This document shows, piece after piece, positions 31,319 through 40,362 of a stretch of DNA of 64,000 nucleotides. Positions within the stretch are counted from its first letter, which is position 1. Every line of letters begins with the position of its first letter. The stretch comes from CAZAYY01 sp964489525 (GTDB taxonomy: Bacteria > Chloroflexota > Anaerolineae > Anaerolineales > JABWBV01). The notes under the pieces are model-generated. The model was not told the DNA's origin. It saw only the letters and a list, made by a program, of their open reading frames with translations, and made no database searches. Location: contig CAZAYY010000004.1 of NCBI GenBank assembly GCA_964489525.1, forward strand, positions 1-64,000, given 5' to 3'. The translations under genes and the position numbers were made by a program.

Positions 31319-32509
31319 TCAGGGTACAAAAAATTTGCAAGTTTCCTGGTTTTTTGGTTTTGCGTACGTGTGGCCGCCGCCTACGATACTGGTAACACAA
31401 AACGAGATTTCGCCTGCGCGAGTTGTCTTTTCCGATAAGAATGGCCCAGCCACACCATCCGGGCCGGTGGTCATGTCGCCATCTCCGAGCCGGACCACGC
31501 CCAGCCAGCCCCCGGTCACCCGGGCCCCTTGTACTGGATTGCCTGCATCATCAACGACTTGAACGTTGACAACACCCTGGCGCTCGCCGCCAGTTTCCGT
31601 GATTTCCAGGGAAATGTTCTGGATGAACATATCTCCACCAGCAGTGGGCAGCCCGGTGGAAGGGTTCAGTGAGCGGTAGACCCGGACATAATCCACTAAG
31701 AACTGTTGGGGGAAAACGGTGGTTGAATTCGGTGAACCAGGCCAATTGCCACCCACAGCCAGGTTGAGGATGATGAAGAAGGGGTGGTCATACACCCACT
31801 GGCCGGGGACTTCGCTGCTGGTTACTGTGAAGTAATTTATATCGTCAATATACCAACGGATGGTATCCGGTTCCCACTCTACTGCGAACACATGGAAGTC
31901 TTCCGAGACGGGGGTGTCTGGCAGGATGTAGGAGCCGCCAATTCCCGACCCGCCGGAATAGCCCGGGCCGTGAATGGTGCCATAAACATGGTATGGATTG
32001 CGCCCAATGTGTTCCATGATGTCAATTTCACCCGAGTCAGGCCAGCCTATGGTGGGGGTGTCTTCACCTAGCATCCAAAAAGCTGGCCAGATTCCCGGGC
32101 CGTAGGGCAGTTTCATCCGGGCTTCAATCCGGCCGTAGGTAAAGGTTTGCAGTCCCTCGGTTTTCAGCCTTGCGGACGTGTATGTTGCCGCGGCGTAATC
32201 GCCCTCGCGGGCTTCGATGACCAGGATGCCATTTTCGATACGAGCGTTTTCAGGCCGAGAGGTGTATAACTGCAGTTCGTTATTTCCCCAACCCCCGCCG
32301 CCCAGATCGAAGACCCAGTTTTCAAGGTTGATTTCTGGGTTCATAAATTCATCTTGCCACACCAGTTCCCAACCTTCTTTTGCCCACTCCGGGGTTGGGG
32401 GGGGGGGGGGGGGGGGTGTGGGCTGGGGTTCAGGTGTTGCGGGTGAGCAAGCCATGGCAATCAGAGATAATAAGCTGGCCATGACCAACCAATTGATAAT
32501 GCGTCTCAT
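31319..32509 (-). CDS. Secreted GH16 endo-beta-1,3-glucanase (laminarinase-like) lipoprotein
   Basis: A 396-residue lipoprotein (lipobox SLIAMAC, Cys21) with a poly-proline linker at 32-38. The GH16 domain covers about 45-285: WQDEFMNPEINLENW, the substrate region WPAFWMLGED and the catalytic motif GEIDIMEHIG (Glu161, Asp163, Glu166). This E-x-D-x-x-E pattern fits laminarinases and related glucanases. The C-terminal 100 residues form an Ig-like domain (VNVQVVDDAGNPVQGARVTG). It would make the first extracellular cuts in beta-1,3-type glucan. A run of 20 C on the coding strand encodes the linker and could make expression switch on and off. It is the third hydrolase of the operon. Confidence 0.93.
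   Translation of the reverse strand: MRRIINWLVMASLLSLIAMACSPATPEPQPTPPPPPPPTPEWAKEGWELVWQDEFMNPEINLENWVFDLGGGGWGNNELQLYTSRPENARIENGILVIEAREGDYAAATYTSARLKTEGLQTFTYGRIEARMKLPYGPGIWPAFWMLGEDTPTIGWPDSGEIDIMEHIGRNPYHVYGTIHGPGYSGGSGIGGSYILPDTPVSEDFHVFAVEWEPDTIRWYIDDINYFTVTSSEVPGQWVYDHPFFIILNLAVGGNWPGSPNSTTVFPQQFLVDYVRVYRSLNPSTGLPTAGGDMFIQNISLEITETGGERQGVVNVQVVDDAGNPVQGARVTGGWLGVVRLGDGDMTTGPDGVAGPFLSEKTTRAGEISFCVTSIVGGGHTYAKPKNQETCKFFVP
32397..32416. repeat. Homopolymer tract G20 (C20 on coding strand) inside GH16 gene
   Basis: Twenty consecutive G on the plus strand encode seven prolines (the last codon CCA) just behind the lipobox of the GH16 gene. Tracts of this length are prone to slippage and cause phase variation in many bacteria. 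The exact length in the assembly may be unreliable. Confidence 0.85.
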
Positions 32510-32523
32510 GCGATCGTTTCTCC

Positions 32524-35163
32524 TTATTTACTTTCTAACCCGTATCCAATTGGGAACAAGGGTGCAGTTTTTTGAACAATATCGTCTGCTGAACTGAACC
32601 AGTTGATGGGCAGCTTTCCGGTGAAAGGCACATCCCCAAAGAGGACATCCACCACACCCTGGCCTTCTGTGCCTGGAAGGAAGGCGGCTGCCACGGCATC
32701 CCAGCGTTCAATATAAGGGGCAATGTCTACCGGCCTGCCGGAAATGATGACCACCACCAGGCTGGCACAGGCTTTTTCCATCTCTACCAGGGTGTTTATT
32801 TCTCTTGGGGGCAGAACGGGTAGGCTGCTGTCCCCCACGCCTTCGGCATACGGTGTTTCTCCAACCACTGCCAGGCAGTAGGCACCATCAGCCGTGGGGT
32901 CACCGTTGAAGACGCCTTTCTCATTGAATTCAATGGTTATACCGGGTAAGCTGGCGGTAAGACCGTCCAGAATGGTGGTTCCTGGGGTAATTGCCCCTTC
33001 TTTGCCCTGCCATTCGATTGTCCAGCCGCCGGATTGAATGCCGATGTCGTCGGCTGCGTGTCCGCCTACGAACAGGCTTTGGATATCTTTATTGAGCGGC
33101 AGGAGGTCATCGGTGTTTTTGAGCAGCACCAGCGATTTTTGAACTGCCTGGCGGGCCACTGCCCGGTGAGCTTCGGAGCCAACCAGTTCCAGGTATTCGG
33201 GGTTTGAGAAGGGGCGTTCAAATAGTCCCATTTCAAATTTCACGGTCAGGATGCGCAAAACGGCATCGTCAATCCGCTCCTGCGAAATGTCGCCTTTTTT
33301 GACCGCTTCGAGCATGGTGTTGATGAAACGAATGTACTCATAAGGTACCATGTTCATGTCAATCCCGGCGTTGATGCCGGTGACGATGGATTCGTAGTAA
33401 TTAGAACTGATCTGGTCCATGCCGCCCCAGTCGGATACCACGAAGCCGCTAAATCCTAATTCCCCTTTGAGGACATCGTTAATCAGGTACGCCTGCCCGT
33501 GCATTTTGATTCCGCCCCAGCTGGAGTAAGAAATCATGATGCTTCTGGCGCCGGCCTCAATGGCGGCGATGTACGGGGGGAGGTGCAGGCTGCGCAGGGT
33601 GGCCTCGTCTACGTCGGTGACGCCCTGGTCTATTTTGTAACTGCCGGTTGTTGATGTACCCCAAACCGCCCCCCCGTCGCCCAGGTAGTGTTTGGGTGTG
33701 GCAAGAACGGTGTTCGGTGCCGCAAGGTCTGTTCCCTGCAGCCCGCGGAGATATGCAGTAGCCAGCAGGCTTACCAGGTTCGGGTCTTCACTGTAGCCTT
33801 CGTAGGTGCGACCCCAGCGTACATCCTGGGGTACTGAGACTGCCGGGGCGTAGTTCCAATAAATGCCAGTAGCGGCCATTTCAAGGGCCGTAATTTGACC
33901 GATGGCTTCCATAAGTTCCGGGTCTGCTGCCGCACCCAGGCCGATATTATGTGGGAAAATGACCGCCTCGCGCACATTGCTGTGCCCGTGAACAGCATCT
34001 ACACCGTAGATAATGGGAATACCCAGGTGGGACTCGAGAGCCAGCTCCTGGAATTTATTCACCATCCCGGCCCAGGCTGCCGGGTTGTTGCGGCTCGGTG
34101 CGCCGCCGCCACCGCTGAGCAAGCCGCCGATGTACATGCCGGCGATATCCTCATTTTTGATACTGTCCTTTTCAACCAGGGTCATCTGGCCAATTTTTTC
34201 TTCCAGGGTCATGTACTGCAGCAGATCCGCTGCCCGTTCTTCTGCAGAAAGGGTTGGGTCTTTGAAACGAGCGTCTGCCGGGACTTCGATCAGGGCTGGA
34301 CCCGGGAGCGCCGCAGGTTCAATACGCAGCGGGCTGGTTTGCCCGATTTCGAAAAAGATTAACTCCCCAAACACCCGAGGGTCGAAATAGGAGGAGTCGG
34401 CGGTGTCATATTTCGACCAGATATATTTTTGGTCCCGGTCATTTTCAGAAGCCCCGTTGAGGTGAACCTGAAAGCCAATAACACTTCCGTGGAAAACCTC
34501 AATTTGCCAGACATCCGGGTTGTTTAGGGGCACAGCCACTTCAACGGCGTATCCACCTTCAATCGCTGCCACTTGCACGATTGCATCAGTAGAGGGGTTG
34601 TTTACACCCCCCAGCACAATATCGAAAACCGAAGCGCCGATGTTCAACGGCGGGATGGTAATTTGAGCAATGCCGGGTTGGTAAGCGGTTGCTTTTAAGT
34701 TGCCGCTTGCATTCAGGTAAAACTCCAGCGAATCTTCGTTCCAGTAATCGGTGCCGTGTTTGCCAGAGATGATGTTAGGATCTGTGACGAAACCGACAAA
34801 AAACAGGTATTTGTCGTCGGCGGCCGCGCCAAAGCGCACATAGGTCGAACCGGTAATCTGGTCTGCATTGGCAGGCAGGGTGACCAGGGGGACATCCTGC
34901 CAGTCTTCAAATTTTCCATTAATTGTGATGTTCACCGGAAATGGGGCATAGTAGTTTTCGTTAGGGATTCCCGAAGTGGCCAGGGTGGTTTCTGTCGCTG
35001 GTACAGCGGTAGGCTCGCTGGGTGATTGGCTTGCCATGGTTGGAGAAGCCGTTTCGTTTTGTGTTGGGGTCGCATTGCCCGAACACCCCCCCAGCAGCGC
35101 CAGAAAGATTAAGGGTGCGGCCAGGGTGAGAATCAATTTTTTGGTTTTAGATATCAATGGCAT
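32524..35163 (-). CDS. Secreted GH3 beta-glucosidase lipoprotein with CBM9/DOMON-like domain
   Basis: An 879-residue lipoprotein (lipobox LALLGGC, Cys27) with a Thr/Pro-rich linker. Residues about 75-230 resemble a CBM9/DOMON-type carbohydrate-binding domain (ITINGKFEDWQDVPLVTL, WNEDSLEFYLN). The GH3 part follows: MTLEEKIGQMTLVEKDS, NYAPAVSVPQDVRWGRTYEGYSED-like region and the nucleophile motif GFVVSDWGG (Asp578). The start at 35163 has AAAGGA upstream and gives the signal peptide; the same frame extends further upstream but that part looks non-coding and overlaps the next gene. It should act outside the membrane on glucan ends. It is separated from the GH-A clan gene by 40 nt. Confidence 0.92.
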   Translation of the reverse strand: MPLISKTKKLILTLAAPLIFLALLGGCSGNATPTQNETASPTMASQSPSEPTAVPATETTLATSGIPNENYYAPFPVNITINGKFEDWQDVPLVTLPANADQITGSTYVRFGAAADDKYLFFVGFVTDPNIISGKHGTDYWNEDSLEFYLNASGNLKATAYQPGIAQITIPPLNIGASVFDIVLGGVNNPSTDAIVQVAAIEGGYAVEVAVPLNNPDVWQIEVFHGSVIGFQVHLNGASENDRDQKYIWSKYDTADSSYFDPRVFGELIFFEIGQTSPLRIEPAALPGPALIEVPADARFKDPTLSAEERAADLLQYMTLEEKIGQMTLVEKDSIKNEDIAGMYIGGLLSGGGGAPSRNNPAAWAGMVNKFQELALESHLGIPIIYGVDAVHGHSNVREAVIFPHNIGLGAAADPELMEAIGQITALEMAATGIYWNYAPAVSVPQDVRWGRTYEGYSEDPNLVSLLATAYLRGLQGTDLAAPNTVLATPKHYLGDGGAVWGTSTTGSYKIDQGVTDVDEATLRSLHLPPYIAAIEAGARSIMISYSSWGGIKMHGQAYLINDVLKGELGFSGFVVSDWGGMDQISSNYYESIVTGINAGIDMNMVPYEYIRFINTMLEAVKKGDISQERIDDAVLRILTVKFEMGLFERPFSNPEYLELVGSEAHRAVARQAVQKSLVLLKNTDDLLPLNKDIQSLFVGGHAADDIGIQSGGWTIEWQGKEGAITPGTTILDGLTASLPGITIEFNEKGVFNGDPTADGAYCLAVVGETPYAEGVGDSSLPVLPPREINTLVEMEKACASLVVVIISGRPVDIAPYIERWDAVAAAFLPGTEGQGVVDVLFGDVPFTGKLPINWFSSADDIVQKTAPLFPIGYGLESK

Positions 35164-35203
35164 GCTTTGTCCTTTGCGGGCAACCCAGGGGTTGCCTGGT
35201 AAA

Positions 35204-36553
35204 TTATGGAATCCGGTACAGGGTGATGGATTGTCCAGGAAGGGAGATTGGCACGCCCGGTTCAAATGTTTGTGGATCCAGCAGTTCTGCGTTATGTTCC
35301 TGGTCAAAACGCCAGGCTTGCGCCGTGGCAGGCAGGTCGAATCCATGGATTTGCACCGGTGTTGAAACCGGATTGTCGCCCAGGTTGATGACCATGAGCG
35401 TGAGCGAGCCATCGGCTTTGTGGGCCGCCAGGATCGAGACATCTGGAATACCCGAACTGCTTTCCAGCAGGGTCTGGCCCAACTGTTTGTACAATTGGTA
35501 GACATAATAGGTAGGCCGTACATCCCTGCGGCCCAAAATGCCGTACCCGCCAATGGAGTCGTTGCTCTGCAATGAGAAATAGGCAACAATCTCCACTCGT
35601 TGCTTAATCAACCGCCCCAGAACATCCGCCCACCAGATGGCGTTGTAAAAGGAGTCTGGGCTGGTTTCTCCACCCCCGGTGTTAGACCAGTGAGAGTTCA
35701 CCTCGGTAACTGCAATGGGCAGCTCCCGCCCGGTCGTCTCTAAAATCAAAGCGCGCAAAGCGGGGATGATCCTTTCCCATTCGGCAGGGTTGGCGCGCAT
35801 GTCTGGAATTGAGGCCAGGCCAGAGGTCATGGATTTTGGGAACGGGTAGCGGTGGATGGAGGCGATGGAAACCAGATCACCGTTGGCCTCAAAAAAAGCG
35901 CGCATCCAATCCACCCCGTTGCGGTCGGGCAGGGGTGCGCCGGTGTATTGGGTGATTTCGGGTCCAAGCAGGAGGATGTTGGGGTCTACAGCCAGCATGG
36001 CTTCGGCAATTGCCCGCCATTCCCGGTTGAAACGTTCGCTGTCAAAATCTTCATAGTTTTCCCGGCCAACATAAAGGATGGGTTCGTTGCCAATGCTCCA
36101 ATAGCGGATGTTGTACCCTTTTTCAATGTTGGCGTAGCGCACCAGCTCGGCGGCCTGTTCGGGGGTTCCCCCACGCAGGCGCACGGAAATCTGCGGTTCG
36201 GCGCCAATCATCCGGGCAAGGTCCAGGAAGCCGTTAATGTGTTCCGGGCGCAGATCGTTTTGATCCCCCCAATTGCCCCCTGGAAAGCGCAAAAAGGTGA
36301 TCCCTGAATCTGTGGCTTCGTCCCACAGATCCAGGTTCACAAAAGCCCAGGGGCCGTGATTGGCGCCGTAGACAAACGGATTTATTTTCCCCAGGGGTTT
36401 TAGGGTGTTGACAAACAAAGCGCCTGGTTGAGGAGTAACCTCAACAATCTCATGGTTCTCTGGGGCGCAGGCGCTAACTATTCCAACTGCTGCCAGAGCA
36501 AGCCCAACCACCCAAAGGGCTGAGCGGATGAATTTCCTGGGTAAATCATTCAT
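35204..36553 (-). CDS. Secreted clan GH-A glycoside hydrolase (GH39/GH51/GH79-like) lipoprotein
   Basis: A 449-residue lipoprotein (lipobox GIVSAC, Cys29). A TIM-barrel hydrolase is indicated by FLRFPGGNWGDQND, the acid/base motif YWSIGNEP (Glu157), SIASIHRYPFP and the nucleophile motif AVTEVNSHWS (Glu284). The order and spacing fit clan GH-A; RFPGGN and IGNEP resemble GH39, GH51 and GH79 members more than GH5 or GH30. The C-terminal 90 residues form a beta-sandwich (LTLMVINLGDNPVSTPVQI). Substrate might be a side chain or another part of the same polysaccharide. It lies between the MalG-type permease and the GH3 gene. Family number uncertain; hydrolase nature clear. Confidence 0.82.
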   Translation of the reverse strand: MNDLPRKFIRSALWVVGLALAAVGIVSACAPENHEIVEVTPQPGALFVNTLKPLGKINPFVYGANHGPWAFVNLDLWDEATDSGITFLRFPGGNWGDQNDLRPEHINGFLDLARMIGAEPQISVRLRGGTPEQAAELVRYANIEKGYNIRYWSIGNEPILYVGRENYEDFDSERFNREWRAIAEAMLAVDPNILLLGPEITQYTGAPLPDRNGVDWMRAFFEANGDLVSIASIHRYPFPKSMTSGLASIPDMRANPAEWERIIPALRALILETTGRELPIAVTEVNSHWSNTGGGETSPDSFYNAIWWADVLGRLIKQRVEIVAYFSLQSNDSIGGYGILGRRDVRPTYYVYQLYKQLGQTLLESSSGIPDVSILAAHKADGSLTLMVINLGDNPVSTPVQIHGFDLPATAQAWRFDQEHNAELLDPQTFEPGVPISLPGQSITLYRIP

Positions 36554-36589
36554 ATGCCAGCCTTTTTGGCCAAACCGCTCGGGCTTGCC

Positions 36590-37666
36590 TTATTTTTCCA
36601 CGCCGGTGATCACCACGCCCTGCATGAAGATTCTTTGCGCCAGGAAGAAGATGACCACTGGAAGCACCGCCGAGACTAAAGAAGCGGCCTGAATCAGGTT
36701 CGTGGATTGGGAAAAAAGGTTGTTAAACGCAGTAAGGCCAACGGTAATTGGGAATTTATCCGGGTTGCCTGCCAGGTAAATCAACGGGCCAAAGAAGTCG
36801 TTCCAGGCGTAGAAAAAGTGGAAAAGGGCCACTGCGGTCAGCGCGGGAACCGATTGGGGCAGGATGATGGAGGCAAAAATGCGCAGCGGTCCAGCACCGT
36901 CAATCATGGCTGCTTCATCCAACTCTTTAGGGATGGAGAGGAAGAACTGGCGCAGCAAGAATACATTGGTGCCCCAGGAGAAAAAGGCAGGCACAATCAG
37001 AGGCAGCCAGGTGCCGACCCAGCCTAGTTGCAAAAAGACAAAGTAGGTGGGAATCAAGGTAACTGCCCCAGGTAAAATGACCGTTGACAGCATCAACATG
37101 AAGAGGATGTTTTTATAGGGAATGCGGAAGCGAGAAAAACCGAATGCCACCAACGATGCCGACATTACTGCGCCAAAAGTGGTGATAGCGGCATAAACAA
37201 AAGTGTTTTTCAACAGCAGGGGGAAATTGATGGTATCCCAGGCTTTTGCAAAGTTTTCCCACTGCGGGTCAGATTCCCAGGATCGTTCGAGCTGGCGCCA
37301 CTGGCCTTCCCATTCGAAGGGGCCGGCTTCTGGGTTATCCGGATCCACAAACTCTGAAACGGTACGACCTTTAACGTACAGTGCCAGGCTTCTCATTTCG
37401 CCGTCAATCTCTACATAGTAGAGATCATAAGGCTTTCCTTCATAAATAAATTGGGCTTCACTGGCAGGCCACCAGGGTGCGCCAATTTTGGAGAACTGGC
37501 TGTCTGTTTTCAGGGCTGTGACAATCCCATAAATCATTGGGACCAGGAAAAGAAACAGGATTGCCAGGGCCAGGCCAGTAAGACCAATGGTCTGAGTATA
37601 TTCTCGGGCCCGTTTGGATGTGTTCACTTTAGTAGGTTTAGCGGGGGATGGCTGGTTGGTATTCAT
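36590..37666 (-). CDS. MalG-type sugar ABC transporter permease with enlarged extracytoplasmic loop
   Basis: A 358-residue permease of the MalG group. The coupling motif EAAMIDGAGPLRIFASIILPQSVPAL is complete. TM1 (LALAILFLFLVPMIYGIVTALK) is followed by an unusually long hydrophilic stretch of about 100 residues (KIGAPWWPASEAQFIYEG ... WENFAKAWDTINFP), longer than in the E. coli relative, perhaps contacting the binding protein or the glycan. The start at 37666 follows GGAGG and overlaps the stop of the preceding permease by one base (TAATG). It forms the membrane channel with that permease. No ATPase is encoded here; a shared MsmK/UgpC-type ATPase elsewhere is expected. Confidence 0.92.
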   Translation of the reverse strand: MNTNQPSPAKPTKVNTSKRAREYTQTIGLTGLALAILFLFLVPMIYGIVTALKTDSQFSKIGAPWWPASEAQFIYEGKPYDLYYVEIDGEMRSLALYVKGRTVSEFVDPDNPEAGPFEWEGQWRQLERSWESDPQWENFAKAWDTINFPLLLKNTFVYAAITTFGAVMSASLVAFGFSRFRIPYKNILFMLMLSTVILPGAVTLIPTYFVFLQLGWVGTWLPLIVPAFFSWGTNVFLLRQFFLSIPKELDEAAMIDGAGPLRIFASIILPQSVPALTAVALFHFFYAWNDFFGPLIYLAGNPDKFPITVGLTAFNNLFSQSTNLIQAASLVSAVLPVVIFFLAQRIFMQGVVITGVEK

Positions 37667-38649
37667 TAGATTTCCTCCGACGCATAGTAGACCCAATACC
37701 GGGCTGTACCGAACAAGACGACTGTGAAAATCAGGGCAACAATAAACATCAACCAGGCCAGGGTAGCCCCATAACCCATGTTGAAGAATGAAAACGACTG
37801 CTTATAGAAATACACCATGTAGAAGCGGGTTTTTCCTTCAGGAAAACCCGTGCCGCCGTTCAGCACAAATGGCGCCAGGAAATACTGCAGGGAGCCAATG
37901 ACGCCCAGAACCAGCTGGTAGAAGATGACCGGCGTGATCAGAGGGATGGTGATAAAAAATAATTTGTGCAGCCAGGTGGCCCCATCAATTTCCGCAGCTT
38001 CGTAGAGTTCCGTGGGGACGCCTTGCAAGCCTGCCAGGAAAATGATCATGGCGTTGCCAACCCCCCAAAGGCCGAACATGGTATAGGCGTAATACACCAG
38101 TTCCGGGTTGGCCAACCAGCGGATGCCGTTGGTGCCGGTGGCTTCAATGCCGGTTAATCGCTCGATGATGATGTTGATCCAGCCGGTTTGTTCGTTGAGA
38201 ACCCCGTTCCAAACCAACACCGTTGCCACCAGTGGGATCATCGTGGGCATGTAGAAAAGGGTGCGGTAGACATTTTTACCGAGGACATGCTTGGAGTTCA
38301 TCAAAATGGCTAAAAACAGCGCGAAACCAAGCCCGATGGGCAGGGAGATTGCCGCAAAGTGCAGGGTGCGCACAAAGGAGTCGCGCACTTCCGTATCTTC
38401 AACCAGCGCCCGGCGCCAGTTTTCAAACCCGATGAAGGATGCTTGGTCTGGAACGGCCGGATTGAAGTCGTAAAGGGAAAAAACGAAAGATGCAATCATT
38501 GGCAGGAAATAAAAAGCCAGAAAACCAATGACCCAAGGGCTGAGGAACAACAAACCCCAACGGGCTTCCCTTTTTTCCCGGAGCGTCATTTTTGTCCTGG
38601 TTTTGGACTTTTTCGCCTGTGTAAGTTCCTGAATTTCCATCATACCCAT
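37666..38649 (-). CDS. MalF-type sugar ABC transporter permease
   Basis: A 327-residue permease with about six helices. The conserved coupling sequence ELYEAAEIDGATWLHKLFFITIPLITP is present near residues 215-241. The start at 38649 was chosen because AGGAGG lies 7 nt upstream; an upstream in-frame start would include the intercistronic hairpin. It lies 74 nt behind the substrate-binding protein gene, separated by a strong stem-loop, and shares a one-base overlap with the MalG-type gene. Together they should import beta-glucan oligosaccharides, judging from the surrounding hydrolases. Confidence 0.93.
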   Translation of the reverse strand: MGMMEIQELTQAKKSKTRTKMTLREKREARWGLLFLSPWVIGFLAFYFLPMIASFVFSLYDFNPAVPDQASFIGFENWRRALVEDTEVRDSFVRTLHFAAISLPIGLGFALFLAILMNSKHVLGKNVYRTLFYMPTMIPLVATVLVWNGVLNEQTGWINIIIERLTGIEATGTNGIRWLANPELVYYAYTMFGLWGVGNAMIIFLAGLQGVPTELYEAAEIDGATWLHKLFFITIPLITPVIFYQLVLGVIGSLQYFLAPFVLNGGTGFPEGKTRFYMVYFYKQSFSFFNMGYGATLAWLMFIVALIFTVVLFGTARYWVYYASEEI

Positions 38650-38674
38650 GGTGTGCCTCCTGTGTGGGAAAGGA

Positions 38675-38704
38675 CTCCAGCCTGGCGGTAAAGCCAGGCT
38701 GGAG
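38675..38704 (-). terminator. Strong intercistronic stem-loop between SBP and permease genes
   Basis: A perfect 12-bp inverted repeat (arm CTCCAGCCTGGC) with a 6-nt loop, directly behind the binding-protein gene and before the permease genes. No long U tract follows, so it is more likely a partial terminator or an RNA-stabilising element that raises the amount of binding protein relative to permeases, as known for other sugar ABC operons. Confidence 0.6.
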
Positions 38705-38723
38705 TTGTCCAAACGCTCAAACG

Positions 38724-40184
38724 CTATTTCGCAGCATCAAAGATTTTCTGCAGGTCGGCAACCAGAAGCGCCAGTTCTGCATCAAAGTCGAGATCGGGGG
38801 TGTTGGCCAGTTTGTTCCAGAATTCGTTGTAGCGGTCGGTGGTTTCCTGGAAACTGGGCATCCAGCTTTCATGATTGGGGTTGTCAGCATAGGCCATGCT
38901 GGCTACTACGATGTCCCAGTTCAGATCCATGCCGGGGAAGTTGTTGGCAGAGAAGGTAGTAAAGTAGTCGCCCTGCATGGAGAGCCGAGCCGGCATACCG
39001 CCGTAGATGTTAAGCAGTTCAAAGGAAACTTCGGGGCTCAACATGTAGGTGAGGACTTCAAAAGCCGCCTCGGGGTTCTTGCTGGCTTTCAGAATGCCGA
39101 AGGTGTCGGCATGCATCTTTGAGGTTACCACGCCATTGTAGGACGGGGTGGCAGCAAAATCGAATTGGAAGGGGACGCCGCCAAGGGCCCAGGGAGCTAC
39201 GTACCACATGTGCATGTGGATCATCGCCAGGTTACCACCAGAGAACGGGCCGCCGGGGCCTTGCAGGAAGTCAGCGCCGCCGTAAGGGCCATTGGGGATG
39301 AACCAGTCTTTCCACCAGCCATCGTAGGTCCAGCGCCAGGCGGTTTCCCAATTGGCGGGGATTTCGGCTTTGCCTTCGGCGTTCACCAGGTTGCCCGGGC
39401 CAAAGAAGGTGCCGATACCGCGCGGGTCAGTCCATTGGTTCATGAAACCAAACTGCACAATTTGTTCGGGGTCAAATTCATCCATGGTGGCATCGTTGCC
39501 ATTGGCGTCCACGGTCAGTTTCATGGAAATTTCGCGCAGGGTGTCCATGTTCCATTCTTTGGTAACGCCATTTTCATCCACATAAGGCATTCCGTATTCC
39601 GCTGGCGGGTAGGGCAAGCCGCCTTCGTCAAACAGGTCTTTGTTGTAGATGATGAACGAGGGGAAGATGGCAAACGGGATACCAAGCTGACCCTCTTCGG
39701 TAACCTTGTAGAAGTCTACCAGGGCAGGGTCGAAGTCGCTCAGGTCGTAGTTGGTGGCGTCAATCAGGGGCTGCAGGTCGAGCCAGGCGCCCTTGAAGCT
39801 GTCGCGACCGCGAATGCCTACCGGACCCACGATGTCGGGGGCGTTGCCAGCAGCAATCTGGGTGGCGAGGGTGTCGTAAGCCACATTGTTGTCCACAATT
39901 TCGAGAACGAGTTCGATATTGTCGTGGGTGGCGTTGAATTTCTCAACCACAGCCTGTTGGCCAGCCAAGGTGGGAGCGTCGGAGCCGGCGCCAAGGCCAA
40001 CAAACCAGCGAATGGTGATGGGTTCAGCAGCCGCCGGGGGTTGGGTTGGGGCTGGAGCCTGAGTGGGTTCGGCAGCGGCCTGGGTGGGGGCAGGTTCTTC
40101 GGTAGTGCTGCTCGGGCTGCAGGCGGAAAGCACCAGCGCCAAGGCGACCAGCAAAACCATCATAAAGGAAAATTTCTTGCTCAT
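38724..40184 (-). CDS. Carbohydrate ABC transporter substrate-binding lipoprotein
   Basis: A 486-residue lipoprotein with lipobox LALVLSAC (Cys22) and a Thr/Pro/Ala-rich linker. The family 1 solute-binding fold is shown by VVEKFNATHDNIELVLEIVDN, IAAGNAPDIVGP, PFAIFPSFIIYNKDLFDEGG and a tryptophan-rich region (WETAWRWTYDGWWKDWF) that may stack against sugar rings. Many aromatic residues suit a beta-glucan oligosaccharide ligand, but this is inferred from neighbours. GGAGGAA precedes the ATG. It is the first structural gene of the long glucan operon; one LacI-type operator lies 140 nt upstream. Confidence 0.94.
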   Translation of the reverse strand: MSKKFSFMMVLLVALALVLSACSPSSTTEEPAPTQAAAEPTQAPAPTQPPAAAEPITIRWFVGLGAGSDAPTLAGQQAVVEKFNATHDNIELVLEIVDNNVAYDTLATQIAAGNAPDIVGPVGIRGRDSFKGAWLDLQPLIDATNYDLSDFDPALVDFYKVTEEGQLGIPFAIFPSFIIYNKDLFDEGGLPYPPAEYGMPYVDENGVTKEWNMDTLREISMKLTVDANGNDATMDEFDPEQIVQFGFMNQWTDPRGIGTFFGPGNLVNAEGKAEIPANWETAWRWTYDGWWKDWFIPNGPYGGADFLQGPGGPFSGGNLAMIHMHMWYVAPWALGGVPFQFDFAATPSYNGVVTSKMHADTFGILKASKNPEAAFEVLTYMLSPEVSFELLNIYGGMPARLSMQGDYFTTFSANNFPGMDLNWDIVVASMAYADNPNHESWMPSFQETTDRYNEFWNKLANTPDLDFDAELALLVADLQKIFDAAK

Positions 40185-40261
40185 TTTTAGGGTTCCTCCA
40201 ATTTAATTTAATCTAAAAGATATTGAACATTCAGAGTGTGATTTGCAGAAAAAACGATTTG

Positions 40262-40278
40262 AATAAGTTCACCTCCTT
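40262..40278 (-). promoter_or_regulatory. Perfect Shine-Dalgarno without ATG-type start in the operon leader
   Basis: On the minus strand AAGGAGGTGA (40278-40269) is a full complement of the 16S 3' end. It lies about 85 nt upstream of the binding-protein start. Five to seven nt behind it is ATT (40264-40262), opening an 18-codon frame that ends with TAA at 40208. It may mark a short leader peptide with an unusual start or a ribosome stand-by site. Confidence 0.35.
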
Positions 40279-40324
40279 CGGGTTGAAAACTTGGGAGAAC
40301 GCTGAAGACGCCCAGGTCAGAGAA

Positions 40325-40338
40325 TGAGAGCGCTCCCA
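40325..40338. promoter_or_regulatory. LacI-type operator A (CebR-like palindrome) before the SBP operon
   Basis: TGAGAGCGCTCCCA is palindromic at 12 of 14 positions and nearly identical to two sites before the regulator gene. It lies between the end of the LacI-type gene and the start of the binding-protein gene. By similarity of form to the CebR box of actinobacteria it should be bound by the regulator at 40363. Confidence 0.75.
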
Positions 40339-40362
40339 TATTTTGGGTAAAAAATGTATCTT

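Noticed and set aside
35164..35589. N-terminal extension of the GH3 lipoprotein frame by 142 codons
   Set aside because: It overlaps the GH-A clan gene, has non-protein-like composition, and the internal ATG at 35163 gives a Shine-Dalgarno and a signal peptide with lipobox.
39165..40190. Long plus-strand open frame opposite the SBP gene
   Set aside because: Antisense to a well-supported lipoprotein gene; its Val/Gly/His-rich composition is typical of a shadow frame.
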